DNA of 25,649 nt, from NCBI GenBank assembly GCA_964447525.1, contig CAYUSU010000018.1:1-25649 (forward strand), read 5' to 3'. This stretch comes from JAFGDH01 sp964447525 (lineage in GTDB: Archaea > Aenigmatarchaeota > Aenigmatarchaeia > QMZP01 > QMZT01). Shown here piece after piece: positions 6,981 through 15,527 of the stretch (within the stretch, counting starts at the first letter, position 1; each line of letters begins with the position of its first letter). The position numbers were made by a program, and so were the translations under genes. The notes under the pieces are model-generated. The model did not search any database, was not told the origin of the DNA, and saw only the letters and a list, made by a program, of their open reading frames with translations.

Positions 6981-7406
6981 TCACACGGCTTCCGTTTCGG
7001 GCATGTATTTCTTCCTAGCAGCCTCGAATATATTAGCCATGTCCTCCAGGCGATAATCATTATCTCCCGGAAATTCAAACGTCAGTCCGACCTTTTTCAG
7101 GTCTTCCCTGCACGCAATCACTGCATCCGCAGGGAGGACAACCGAACGTACCTGGTCATTTTCCAGGTATTTCCTGAAAACTCCGACCGCGTTTGACCTG
7201 TTCTTTTCGTGTTGCTTGACTTTTTTTTTCAGCGCTTTCATTTTAAATTTCCAGTTGAACCAATTAGCTTCCGTTGTTATGGTGTCCTGTCTCCCTACCA
7301 GCGTGGAATGCACATATTCTTTTTCAGGTATCTTTCCCTGCTTTATTTTGTAACCGCCTTTCGGAAGCCGAAGCCTTTCAACGTGCACGCTGACGAGGTA
7401 TTTCAT
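6981..7406 (-). CDS. Hypothetical soluble protein downstream of the giant surface gene
   Basis: 141 residues, strongly basic in the middle (KMKALKKKVKQHEKNRSN), with no signal peptide or membrane segment, so probably cytosolic. It is the last gene of the surface operon, starting 12 nt after the stop at 7419 with GGTGA at 7414-7418 spaced 7 nt from the ATG. The N-terminal half looks like a beta-rich domain (MKYLVSVHVERLRLPKGGYKI is hydrophobic every second residue) and the C-terminal third is helical. No family recognised. Co-transcription with secreted proteins suggests an accessory role, which is inference. Confidence 0.65.
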   Translation of the reverse strand: MKYLVSVHVERLRLPKGGYKIKQGKIPEKEYVHSTLVGRQDTITTEANWFNWKFKMKALKKKVKQHEKNRSNAVGVFRKYLENDQVRSVVLPADAVIACREDLKKVGLTFEFPGDNDYRLEDMANIFEAARKKYMPETEAV

Positions 7407-7418
7407 TGTCGGTTCACC

Positions 7419-10400
7419 CTATCGGTATACCTCGTTTATTCCCGGTTCCCTCAGATGACGGAACCCGTAGTGCAATACTAACAGGAATATGACTGTTACC
7501 AGGAACGCTCCCGCCAGGATCATCGATGCCGGTGATCCTATGAACATTCCTGATATGCCCCCGTATCCGTAATCGTCCATTTCCCCTTCGGGAACGACAT
7601 ACAGATGAAGCATCTTGCTGTAAACGAAGCTTCCCGAGGTGACCGTGACGTTCATTGCGTACTTTCCGAGGTCCTTCGGAACCACGTAAGCGTAAACGAC
7701 CTTCCTCCCCTTTACCGTAGTGTTCTCCGGATAGCTTACCCAGTTGTCCGGGACTCCTTCGATGTGAAGGTCGAAAACTCTCTGGTCGGGGGAATTTATC
7801 AGTATCGAAAATGATTTGCCGGTCTGCCACGGAATGTCGAGGAATGTCTGAAGTATTTCGACATACGTCCCTTCGGTCGGTCCGGGTGGTGTTGGTCCCG
7901 GTGGATTTGGTCCCGGAAGAGGATATACCGTTATCTGGCCGTATTTGCTTACCGAATCCCCGCATTTGATGAACGCCTCAACCCTTATGTTGTGCATTCC
8001 TGTCGGAAGCGGGTAGTATATCCTTCCTGATTTGCTGTTTCCCTTCGAAAGGAAGAACGTATCCCTCTTTTCGAAGGATCCGTCCGCATATACGTTTATC
8101 TCTACCGTACCGGATGTATCTCCGCTATTCCTTACGTTGTAATCCACCCATGCGCTGTCTCCAGCGTATACCGAGGAAGGGTAGCTGAAATGAGTGAACT
8201 CGATGTTGCATTTTTTGGAAGGCGTCTCATATCCGATGTAAACGCTCTCCGAATCACTATCACTATTATCATCATGGTCCCACACGATTACTTCACATCT
8301 GACGTTATCACCATCATCTGTGTATATTGAGGACAAATCATCATTTACGGTCGCGGAATATCCTGATATGTAGCGTGTCTGCGTCCTTTCGAGCATTCCG
8401 TCCACGAACCACCGGAATTCGACCTTTCTAAGATCACCATTGTCATCTTCCACTCTTACCCTGCATTCGAGGGTATCGTACTGGTCGGGATTGTCCGGGT
8501 TGATTGATATGCTGTCTACGAAAGGATCGTCGTCATCCCCTCCGGTTCCTACCTTTATCTTTACGGTATCGCTCCAGTCGCTGACCCTTCCGTCATCGTC
8601 CCTTACCTTGAGCCTTGCATAATAGACGCCGTCATCGTCATACGAGTGTCGGACATAGTCGTTATATATCCAGCCGGAGGTCTCTCCGTCGTCGAAATCA
8701 AAATAATATTTCTCCACGTCCCCGTCAGGGTCGTAGGAATCCTCGCCATCGAACCTGACGTTTTCGTCAACGTCCGGATGCGCGTCGTCGACCGTTAGCT
8801 CGGCCCTGGGTGTCTTGTCATCTTCTTCGTCACCTACAGTAACAGATTCAGAGTATTTCATGTCGTTCTGCTGGTCAGTGTCGTATACGGTTACCCTGCA
8901 CTGTACCCTGTCGCCGTCGTACGTGTATCCGTCGTCAAGTATGTCTGTCGCCGTGTCCGAACCACCGTTTACTTCCTTCGTGCTGGTCTTGTGAAGCAGA
9001 CCGTCTATGAACCAGTCGAAGATAACATAATCAAGATTATCATCCATGTCCGAGAAAGAACCCGAACATGTCAAATCTTGTTGGGTGTTGGGGTGTCTTG
9101 GGGTGATCTCCACAGCTACAGAAATAGGTGGAGCATTAGTGCCTGAAGAAACCGCCACAGAATCGAAATCGCTGTGATGGTTCCCGTCAGCATCATAAAC
9201 CGTTACCTGACATCGTACGTTCTGCCCGTTGCTCGTGAATGACGAGGCGAGCACGTCTGCGGCGAAATCCATTGTATTTACCACGTTTACGTCTATGGAC
9301 TTCCTTATCACTCCGTTAACGTACCATTCAAAGGTAACATAATCAAGATTACCGTCAGTGTCCTGAACCTGCGCCGTGCATGTCAGGGACTCGTATGATG
9401 TCGGGTTTGAAGGTGTTATATCAACTGACAATACCTGAGGCAGGTTCGTTCCTGCCGGCACTGTCGCACCTACTGTTGTTGAAACATAATCAAACGAATA
9501 TTCATTATCACTGTCATAAACCCATGCCTCGCACTTTACTACGTCACCGTCGTTCGTGTATGCTTGTCCAAGGTCATCGTATTGAGTCGCGGTCGAGCCT
9601 GAGATGTATCTGGTTGTTGAACGAACCGAAACGTCGTTCACGAACCATTTGAATGTGACCCTGTTAAGTCCTGCGTTAGGATCCCTCACATCAGCAGTGC
9701 ACCTTAACGTCTGATTGTCGAGAGGGTTGAATGGCGTGAGCGAGATTGAATCAATCCTCGGAAGTTCGTTATCAGGATCAGCTATGTCAACAGATATCAT
9801 TCCCTGCGTGTTGCCGCCGTTGGATGTTATGCTGACTATTGACGAACTGTGTCCTGTGATTGATTGTGTGTCTACGGTTGCCGTAACATAACTGATCGAA
9901 CCGTCAGCGGTTGTTCCGCTCGTTGGCAAAATAGTTAACCATCCCCTGTCATCAGAGATGCTCCAGTCAAGATCGCCTGTTCCGGTGTTGCGAATAGAGA
10001 AGGTCCACTGCCTTACGGCTCCCTGCGGGAGCGCTCCAAAATCGTGGTTTGGATCAGCCTGAAGGACAGGTTCGTCGTCTATGACTTCTCCCACGCTGAT
10101 TTCCATGAACCCTGAATCCGTTCCTGCATTATCCTGAGTGGCTATCGATATCGTTCCGGTGTATCTTCCGTTCATGCTGGACGTATCGACCACGGATACG
10201 GTCACGTAATCAGGTTCGCCCGTGCTTGTTCCGCTGGACGGAGAAACCTGAAGCCAGTTAGGGCTCGAGCTCACGTACCATGAAAGCGTTCCAGCCCCGC
10301 TGTTCTGGACGTAGAACTGGTACTGGAATGGCGAATTTCCTTGATCAACGTTTCCAAAATTATGATCACCTATGTTCGATGTCATTAACGGCATATCTAC

Positions 10401-11630
10401 CGAAGGTCCGGAAAATGAACCGGAACTCGGAAGCCTGACTGAATTTCCTTGGCCGTCATTGAATACAAAATAATAATTGTGGTTTCCATTGGCGTTGAAT
10501 GTCCTGCTGTAGGTGAACTGAACGCCTGAAGCGTAACCTGTTCCCTGATTTGTCATCGGGTATGCTCCTCCGTTGTCTATGTACACTAACGCTTCTGTCG
10601 GAGCGTCGCCGTCGGCATCCGCATAATTTACACTGTAAACATATGTGTCTCCGGGTGCTCCCGTGTTAGGGCTGACTATTCCGCCCGAAAGCACCGGCTT
10701 CGCGTTAGTCACTGACTGGACGTTGACAAGGACTGTTACCCATGAACTCCACTGGTTATCATTATCCTTTACCCTCAATTGAGCGTTGTAATAGCCTGCG
10801 CTGGTGTAGGCATGCTGAACCGAAGACTGGCTGGTTGGACCGGCTGTTACACCGTCACCGAAATTGAACTCATATTGTGTTACTATCCCGTCCGGGTCGG
10901 AGCTTCCCGCCCCGCTAAAAGTTACTACTACACCGGGTTCAGGGTTTGGATTGTTAACCGAAAGGGCTGCTGTCGGGTAATCCTGTTGAGATCCCCCTTC
11001 GTTTTCTGTCTCGAAAGACCATGTCGATCCGCTGGCTTCGCCTCCGTTGCCGTCTTTCGCCACGATCCTCCAGTAATATGTGGTGTCGTAGGAAAGCGTC
11101 GGAAGAATGTAAGATGTTGCTGACTGATCATTCGAATACAAACTCGGACTCGCTGAAGTCCCGAAATAAACATCATATACTACATTGTCTCCGTCAGGAT
11201 CGGTTACCGAATTCCATGAAAGGACAACCGTATCCCTGTCAACATTCGATGCCCCGTTTGAAGGGCTTATGTATACAGGTGATCCCGGAGGATTGTTTTG
11301 CGCCTGTGTTATGTAAATGCTGTCAGATCCGCTCTGTGATCCGCCACCTCCCGGAAGGTATGTGTTGCATACCCATGTTTGTCCTGCGGAGGTATATGAA
11401 CTTGCCAGAACATTCCTTCCGTAACCCGCAAGGGCATCGACCTGAGCACCGTTCATTCTCCACCTGAAAAACCATCCGGATGGATTGGAAGCGCCTGCTA
11501 TGTTGCAGGTAAGATCATTATTATCATATGCCGGATCAGGCGTAATGTAAACATTAACCGTCTGAGCCTCTCCTATCACCGAAAGCATCAAAAACATTAT
11601 CGCAAATCCGAAAATTATCATCTTTTTCAT
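7419..11630 (-). CDS. Giant modular surface protein (Ig-like, FN3, PKD, BACON) with C-terminal membrane anchor
   Basis: 1403 residues. Signal peptide at 1-22 (IIFGFAIMFLMLSVIGEA). Modules in order: an Ig-like domain with Cys42/Cys88; FN3 at ~115-209 (YYWRIVAKDGNG); PKD at ~218-305 (FGDG, VQHAYTSAG); a beta domain at ~311-410; two BACON-like domains at ~415-620 (FGNVDQG, NWLQVSPSSGT; FGALPQG, GWLTILPTSGT); three Ig-like repeats each with a Cys pair and a WFVN/WYVN/WFID strand; a second PKD with aspartate-rich loops; a fourth Ig repeat; a CARDB-like domain; a Pro-Gly linker; a final beta domain; and one C-terminal membrane helix (MILAGAFLVTVIFLLVLH). Asp-rich loops may bind calcium. GGGGAGGT at 11638-11645 gives a strong ribosome-binding site inside the end of the upstream gene. 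Likely adhesion or cell-envelope function. Confidence 0.9.
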   Translation of the reverse strand: MKKMIIFGFAIMFLMLSVIGEAQTVNVYITPDPAYDNNDLTCNIAGASNPSGWFFRWRMNGAQVDALAGYGRNVLASSYTSAGQTWVCNTYLPGGGGSQSGSDSIYITQAQNNPPGSPVYISPSNGASNVDRDTVVLSWNSVTDPDGDNVVYDVYFGTSASPSLYSNDQSATSYILPTLSYDTTYYWRIVAKDGNGGEASGSTWSFETENEGGSQQDYPTAALSVNNPNPEPGVVVTFSGAGSSDPDGIVTQYEFNFGDGVTAGPTSQSSVQHAYTSAGYYNAQLRVKDNDNQWSSWVTVLVNVQSVTNAKPVLSGGIVSPNTGAPGDTYVYSVNYADADGDAPTEALVYIDNGGAYPMTNQGTGYASGVQFTYSRTFNANGNHNYYFVFNDGQGNSVRLPSSGSFSGPSVDMPLMTSNIGDHNFGNVDQGNSPFQYQFYVQNSGAGTLSWYVSSSPNWLQVSPSSGTSTGEPDYVTVSVVDTSSMNGRYTGTISIATQDNAGTDSGFMEISVGEVIDDEPVLQADPNHDFGALPQGAVRQWTFSIRNTGTGDLDWSISDDRGWLTILPTSGTTADGSISYVTATVDTQSITGHSSSIVSITSNGGNTQGMISVDIADPDNELPRIDSISLTPFNPLDNQTLRCTADVRDPNAGLNRVTFKWFVNDVSVRSTTRYISGSTATQYDDLGQAYTNDGDVVKCEAWVYDSDNEYSFDYVSTTVGATVPAGTNLPQVLSVDITPSNPTSYESLTCTAQVQDTDGNLDYVTFEWYVNGVIRKSIDVNVVNTMDFAADVLASSFTSNGQNVRCQVTVYDADGNHHSDFDSVAVSSGTNAPPISVAVEITPRHPNTQQDLTCSGSFSDMDDNLDYVIFDWFIDGLLHKTSTKEVNGGSDTATDILDDGYTYDGDRVQCRVTVYDTDQQNDMKYSESVTVGDEEDDKTPRAELTVDDAHPDVDENVRFDGEDSYDPDGDVEKYYFDFDDGETSGWIYNDYVRHSYDDDGVYYARLKVRDDDGRVSDWSDTVKIKVGTGGDDDDPFVDSISINPDNPDQYDTLECRVRVEDDNGDLRKVEFRWFVDGMLERTQTRYISGYSATVNDDLSSIYTDDGDNVRCEVIVWDHDDNSDSDSESVYIGYETPSKKCNIEFTHFSYPSSVYAGDSAWVDYNVRNSGDTSGTVEINVYADGSFEKRDTFFLSKGNSKSGRIYYPLPTGMHNIRVEAFIKCGDSVSKYGQITVYPLPGPNPPGPTPPGPTEGTYVEILQTFLDIPWQTGKSFSILINSPDQRVFDLHIEGVPDNWVSYPENTTVKGRKVVYAYVVPKDLGKYAMNVTVTSGSFVYSKMLHLYVVPEGEMDDYGYGGISGMFIGSPASMILAGAFLVTVIFLLVLHYGFRHLREPGINEVYR

Positions 11631-11631
11631 T

Positions 11632-12127
11632 CTAAAAACCTCCCCTTATGGTTATGCCACCCTTAACGAACCGATTCCTTTCTTTGTAACCCATACTAAA
11701 TTCCTCCTGACCACCATGGACATTTAATCCAATGTTAGGAGTCAAGTATAATTCGGCGCCTGCGCCGTATGATCGTGAATTTGCCGCCATATTTCCGCCC
11801 TCGAATGCAAGAGGATCATTTATAGTCCTGGCTGACCCATCACCGAACACGAATAGTGAAACCTTGTATAATGGCTCTCCGCCGGCTTCGCCAAGCTTCT
11901 GAACGTAAAGACCAACCTTCGCTTCACCGCCGACACCATTCTTGACGTCATATCCCCCGATCGGGATGAAGAAGTTCACTCCTCCTTCCGCTCCAATACC
12001 GGTTCCTTCCGGCATGATTCCCAGATTGAGTTTTGCCATCATTTCCTTGTCGTCGACGTTGAAAGGAACATCATCAAAAGTGTCAGTTATTCTGTTTTGA
12101 ACGTATTTGATACCCACCTGGGAAAAT
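11632..12127 (-). CDS. Gly-rich beta-strand protein, N-terminus lost in the assembly gap
   Basis: The frame is open from the stop at 11632 back into the N-run; FSQVGIKYVQN is the first readable stretch, so the GTG at 12117 need not be the start. The ~165 visible residues are rich in Gly and in alternating-hydrophobicity strands (VNFFIPIG, AKVGLYVQKL, YKVSLFVFG, GAELYLTPNIGLNVHGG, KGGITIRGGF) and end in Phe. The pattern resembles the C-terminal part of a bacterial outer-membrane-type beta-barrel, although no family can be named. Its stop is 1 nt from the start of the giant surface gene, whose ribosome-binding site lies inside it, so the two are translationally coupled. It may be the C-terminal half of the protein beginning at 13486 or a separate gene. 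Confidence 0.6.
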
Positions 12128-12227
12128 NNNNNNNNNNNNNNNNNNNNNNNNNNNNNNNNNNNNNNNNNNNNNNNNNNNNNNNNNNNNNNNNNNNNNNNNN
12201 NNNNNNNNNNNNNNNNNNNNNNNNNNN
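12128..12227. other. Assembly gap of 100 N
   Basis: Exactly 100 N, the usual placeholder for a gap of unknown length. The reading frame across it is therefore meaningless: any protein read through the N-run, including the frame that continues to 12083, is an artefact. Confidence 0.95.
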
Positions 12228-13486
12228 TTTATCGGGCTTCCCGGGAATGACATCTCTTCGCTCCCTCCGCCGACATTAAGTTCTGCGTAATTTTTCACCG
12301 AATCAGACGGACTTGTTTCAGGTTCCGGTTTATTGTCCTGTTTATTACGCAAATCATCCCTGAGTTCGCCAAGCTGTATTTTCAGCTGGTTTATTTCATT
12401 CCCCAGATTCTTGTCTGAGGTGTATAAATCATTAATTAAATCAAGTAATTCATCGGCTGCATGGTAACTTCCCTGATTAACGCAGGGAATGTTAATTTTA
12501 CCTGTGAGATAACCATTTTTATCAAACCTGTTTTCGAAGCCGGGGTTTCTTGATTCAAGTATGAGTTTTGCAACGTCAGGACTGACGTATATGCCACGTG
12601 TTTTGTCCAGCAATCCTTTATGGAAGCCTATCAAAATTCTGCTTATTGTGTCGAAACCATGTCTGGATGAACCTGAATCACTGGGTTTAACATTATAAGA
12701 TTTCCACTCAAGAGGATACAAAACGCCTTTCTCAAGGTAGTTGCTTATCATCTTAATCTCTGGTTTGGAAAAACTGTTTAAATCATGGCCTGCAAAATCA
12801 GCCGCGTTTGAGGAACCCGTAAGAATAGCAGGTAAATCCCCGCCCATGAAATTAACAGCGTTGTTTAGAATCTGGGTTACCCTGTTCGAATCAATATGGT
12901 AATTGGATTTTTCAAGAATATTTTTCATCGCGGCACCAACTAATATAGTACTGGCAGTTGCCGGAATTATGTATTTTTTGTTTTGTTCAAGCCATGTAAG
13001 AAGGGTGTCAGGTGCCTCTTTCATCTTTGTCCAAAAAGACCTGTTCAGTTCTTTTGTTCTTTCACTATAGACTGATTTTTCATGGTCCCTTTGCGCAAGG
13101 AAAACTTCAGGATCGATCTGAATGCCGGTTGCTTCCGATATGACCTTAAGCTGTTCGGAAAAATAATGATCTCTTTTTTTGTTCTTCACTATTTGCTCTG
13201 GTCCATTTCCTATCTTGTTCAAATCGAGAGAATCCATTTTTTTCTGCCATCTACCAAACCTTCTTATCTGGCTCGGTGAAGCATTAACAAGAGAATCCAT
13301 CCCATCAACATAAAGATCATGGCAATCATTTTCGTTAAAAACAGCGCCATCATAAATTGTACTGAGAACTTCGTTACCTGTTCTGACAAGGTCTTCTGTC
13401 CGTGTTCCTGCCCTGAGTCGACCAATGTCATCTTGTGATTGTTTTCCCTTACCCATTTTAATCCAACACTCCAAATCAAAACCCAT
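12228..13486 (-). CDS. Hypothetical helical protein with one membrane segment, C-terminus cut by the gap
   Basis: About 419 readable residues from the ATG at 13486; a second ATG at 13456 (MGKGKQ) has a GGAG motif ~12 nt upstream and is equally possible. No signal peptide. Mostly polar and helical, with one hydrophobic segment at ~172-190 (YIIPATASTILVGAAM) and a coiled-coil-like stretch near 365-390 (EINQLKIQLGELRDDLRNK), then a Pro/Ser-rich tail entering the gap. No family recognised. It is the first gene of the surface block and is divergent from the TRAM gene. Whether it continues into the beta-rich frame at 11632-12127 cannot be decided; the lack of a signal peptide argues mildly for two genes. 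Confidence 0.6.
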
Positions 13487-13531
13487 GTTTGAAGTTATTT
13501 TTACTATTTATGAGTAAATAATTAAACCGAA

Positions 13532-13549
13532 GATTTATAAAGGTATCGT
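13532..13549 (-). promoter_or_regulatory. Promoter of the surface block (CGATACC + TTTATAAAT)
   Basis: The minus strand reads ACGATACCTTTATAAATC. The A-box TTTATAAA predicts a transcription start near 13511 and a ~25-nt leader to the ATG at 13486. The BRE-side CGATAC matches the one at the Fic promoter and at a TATA box upstream of TBP. Confidence 0.55.
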
Positions 13550-13597
13550 TTCTTCATAGTAGTAAAAATCTTTTTTTAATAGTATGAAATAATTGTA

Positions 13598-13610
13598 AAT
13601 TATATATAGG
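13598..13610 (+). promoter_or_regulatory. TATA box of the TRAM gene
   Basis: AAATTATATATAG is centred ~27 nt before the ATG at 13631, predicting a leaderless mRNA. Confidence 0.55.
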
Positions 13611-13630
13611 GAATACACACAATTTCTATT

Positions 13631-13891
13631 ATGACCCAGATGTACGGCAGGAGGCAATGGATCGAGAGAAGAAGCCCTAAGAAATACGGCGGTTACAAGA
13701 AAGGAAGCTGTCCTGTTAGGAAGGGTCAGATACTTACGGTGGACATAGAAGACGTTTCCCCCCGCGGGGATGGTATCGCCAAGGTGAAGGACTTCGCTGT
13801 TTTCGTTCCTAACACAAAGACGGGTGACAGGGTAACCATACAGATAACGGAAATAAAACCAACGTGTGCAGAAGGGAAAGTGTTGGATTGA
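13631..13891 (+). CDS. Stand-alone TRAM-domain protein (putative RNA chaperone)
   Basis: 86 residues. A basic N-terminal extension (YGRRQWIERRSPKKYGGYKK) is followed by a complete TRAM OB-fold at ~28-86: VRKGQILTVDIEDVSPRGDGIAKV, FAVFVPNT and GDRVTIQITEIKPTCAEGKVL. TRAM domains bind RNA; small stand-alone versions are common in archaea and some act as cold-shock-like RNA chaperones, which is family knowledge. Here the role is inferred. The start is supported by a TATA box about 27 nt upstream. It is divergent from the surface block and monocistronic, with nothing recognisable in the ~90 bases after it. Confidence 0.9.
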   Translation: MTQMYGRRQWIERRSPKKYGGYKKGSCPVRKGQILTVDIEDVSPRGDGIAKVKDFAVFVPNTKTGDRVTIQITEIKPTCAEGKVLD

Positions 13892-13980
13892 TTATTCTAA
13901 TTGATTTTTCGATGGATCGCTTGCATAGTAATATAGAAATATAATTGGCGTATAAAGGATAAAATAACCGTATAACGTAA

Positions 13981-14466
13981 TCAGTGTTTTTTCAGGTATT
14001 CCCCCACTCCTATGAGAGGAATTCCGAAGACCATAGCCAGGTAAAGGAATTCAAAATCGATAATTTCCGTTATTCCGAATAATATTACACCACCTATGAA
14101 CCATGCAATTCCCAAAATCATTTCAGGGTTCTTCTTTACGCTGAAACCTTCCGTCAGGGCACCCAATCCCAAAAGAATGAGCCATATGGACCCCAGGTAC
14201 CACTGGTCTATTGAAAGAAATCCGGTCACTATGGAGGTGGTCATTATGAATCCTATCCCGACAAATAACATCCAGAGCAAACCTTCTTTGTTGTTGGAAC
14301 CTGAACTGGTCTTCACTGACATGAACCCGAATCCGATCAAAATCAGGACCACCCATATTATCGGTATGAAAATATACCACCCGTCGTACACGACGAACTG
14401 GGTGATAATGAAACCTATCAGAATAATGAAACCCCATATCGAAAGGAACCTTCTCTCGTCCAGCAT
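13981..14466 (-). CDS. Small polytopic membrane protein
   Basis: 161 residues from the ATG at 14466 (MLDERRFLS); a GTG at 14475 is an alternative. Five or six hydrophobic helices are visible (about 8-26, 30-49, 62-84, 89-106, 114-131, 137-155), separated by short loops and one Ser/Asn-rich loop (KTSSGSNNKEG). A minus-strand AATATTAAGG near 14500-14509 is a candidate TATA box placing transcription initiation close to the start. No catalytic or transport motif; the repeated LxxGIxxF/ILxGIGF pattern suggests a duplicated helix pair. Function unknown. Confidence 0.7.
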   Translation of the reverse strand: MLDERRFLSIWGFIILIGFIITQFVVYDGWYIFIPIIWVVLILIGFGFMSVKTSSGSNNKEGLLWMLFVGIGFIMTTSIVTGFLSIDQWYLGSIWLILLGLGALTEGFSVKKNPEMILGIAWFIGGVILFGITEIIDFEFLYLAMVFGIPLIGVGEYLKKH

Positions 14467-14550
14467 AACACTCACTGTTTAAGAGATTAGGTGAATGCCT
14501 TAATATTGTTTTTGTCAGGGAAGCGGAATGCGTGCGGATTTTTCCGGCAC

Positions 14551-15060
14551 CTATTTGTCCGCTTCCAGTTCTTCATACATCCTGTCAATCCGTTTTTTAA
14601 TATCAATTCGCATCTTCAAAATCCTGAGTGTAATATCATTCCTATCCACACGCATTTTCAAGTTTTTGAGCGTATTTTCAATATAAAGGGCCCTCGCCTC
14701 GAGTATTTTCAATTCCAACTCATGATTCTGGTATTCCGGGGGTTCCATACCGAATAACTCTTCGAGGCTCATTATTTCCTCCGGGGCATGCCAATTTTTT
14801 AGAGTGTCCTCACGAAAAGGATTTTCAGTGTCATGGTCATAATTAAAAATATCCTCCAGGGTGCGTTCATCTTTTCCTTTGTCAACGTACCAGGAACCTC
14901 CTTTCACTGATTTCCCGGAAGAAGCGCAGCTGAGTAACGCGCTCCCCAAGAAAGTGACTCCCATGATCTTGATTCCGGGCAGGATATAATCATTCCAGGC
15001 TTCCTTCAGATAGTTCTTTCCTAATGTTCCGGTCGCATAGCCTGCGGTGTTCTTGTGCAT
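14551..15060 (-). CDS. Putative lipoprotein with C-terminal coiled coil
   Basis: 169 residues from the ATG at 15060 (MHKNTAG). A hydrophobic stretch (IMGVTFLGSALLSC) ends in a lipobox-like L42-L43-S44-C45, with an unusually long preceding region. The mature part is acidic; from about residue 125 it forms a heptad-like helix (ENTLKNLKMRVDRNDITLRILKM...), probably a coiled coil. A longer frame reaches 15189 but overlaps the upstream lipoprotein gene; a minus-strand TATA-like GCTTAAAAAT at 15091-15100, ~30 nt before 15060, supports the shorter start. It follows the other lipoprotein gene on the same strand, suggesting joint function at the cell surface. No family recognised. Confidence 0.65.
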   Translation of the reverse strand: MHKNTAGYATGTLGKNYLKEAWNDYILPGIKIMGVTFLGSALLSCASSGKSVKGGSWYVDKGKDERTLEDIFNYDHDTENPFREDTLKNWHAPEEIMSLEELFGMEPPEYQNHELELKILEARALYIENTLKNLKMRVDRNDITLRILKMRIDIKKRIDRMYEELEADK

Positions 15061-15112
15061 GGAACCAACGAATAAAACTACAAGAATAAGATTTTTAAGC
15101 GGAACGCGCGCA

Positions 15113-15457
15113 TTACCGGCTTCCTGTCCCTTTGTATCTGGACGTGTCCGGGGCGAACATTGCATCAATCTCTGCGTCACAAGCACCACGCCAGGCCTCC
15201 CATCCGATTTCCATCACTTTCCCGAACATGTGAGTATCCAGAGGCCATTCCATTTCCAACCCTTCCATGGACGGGACGTCAGTTATCTTTGCCGGTACAA
15301 CGGACGGAGGTTTCAGTTTGGCTCCCGGTCCGATTCCTCCTAGCTCATCTGGACTTGCTTTCATGTTTTTCGATTCACTGTAAGGGCCGGCGCAGCCCGT
15401 CAAAATGTAAACGCCCAGTGCGAATAATGCTCTTCCAAGATAGTTTTTTCTTTTCAT
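15113..15457 (-). CDS. Putative small lipoprotein
   Basis: 114 residues: a positively charged start (MKRKNY), a hydrophobic core (LGRALFALGVYI) and the lipobox L19-T20-G21-C22. The mature ~90 residues contain two Trp in WEAWRG and end in a basic tail; no known domain. GGTGA at 15464-15468 sits 6 nt before the ATG at 15457. The gene lies 70 nt downstream of leuS on the same strand with its own TATA-like sequences in between (TATTATATT near 15478-15486). Archaeal lipoproteins with lipoboxes are established for several lineages; lipid attachment here is inference. Confidence 0.7.
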   Translation of the reverse strand: MKRKNYLGRALFALGVYILTGCAGPYSESKNMKASPDELGGIGPGAKLKPPSVVPAKITDVPSMEGLEMEWPLDTHMFGKVMEIGWEAWRGACDAEIDAMFAPDTSRYKGTGSR

Positions 15458-15527
15458 ATTCGTTCACCAGCAGTCCAATATAATATCTGGAAGAAGAATT
15501 CATAAAAAGGGTGGCTGTACCAGGAAT

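Noticed and set aside
14533..14552. Bulged inverted repeat GTGCGGA/TCCGGCAC after the second lipoprotein gene
   Set aside because: Imperfect stem with no T-run on the gene strand; weak evidence for termination.
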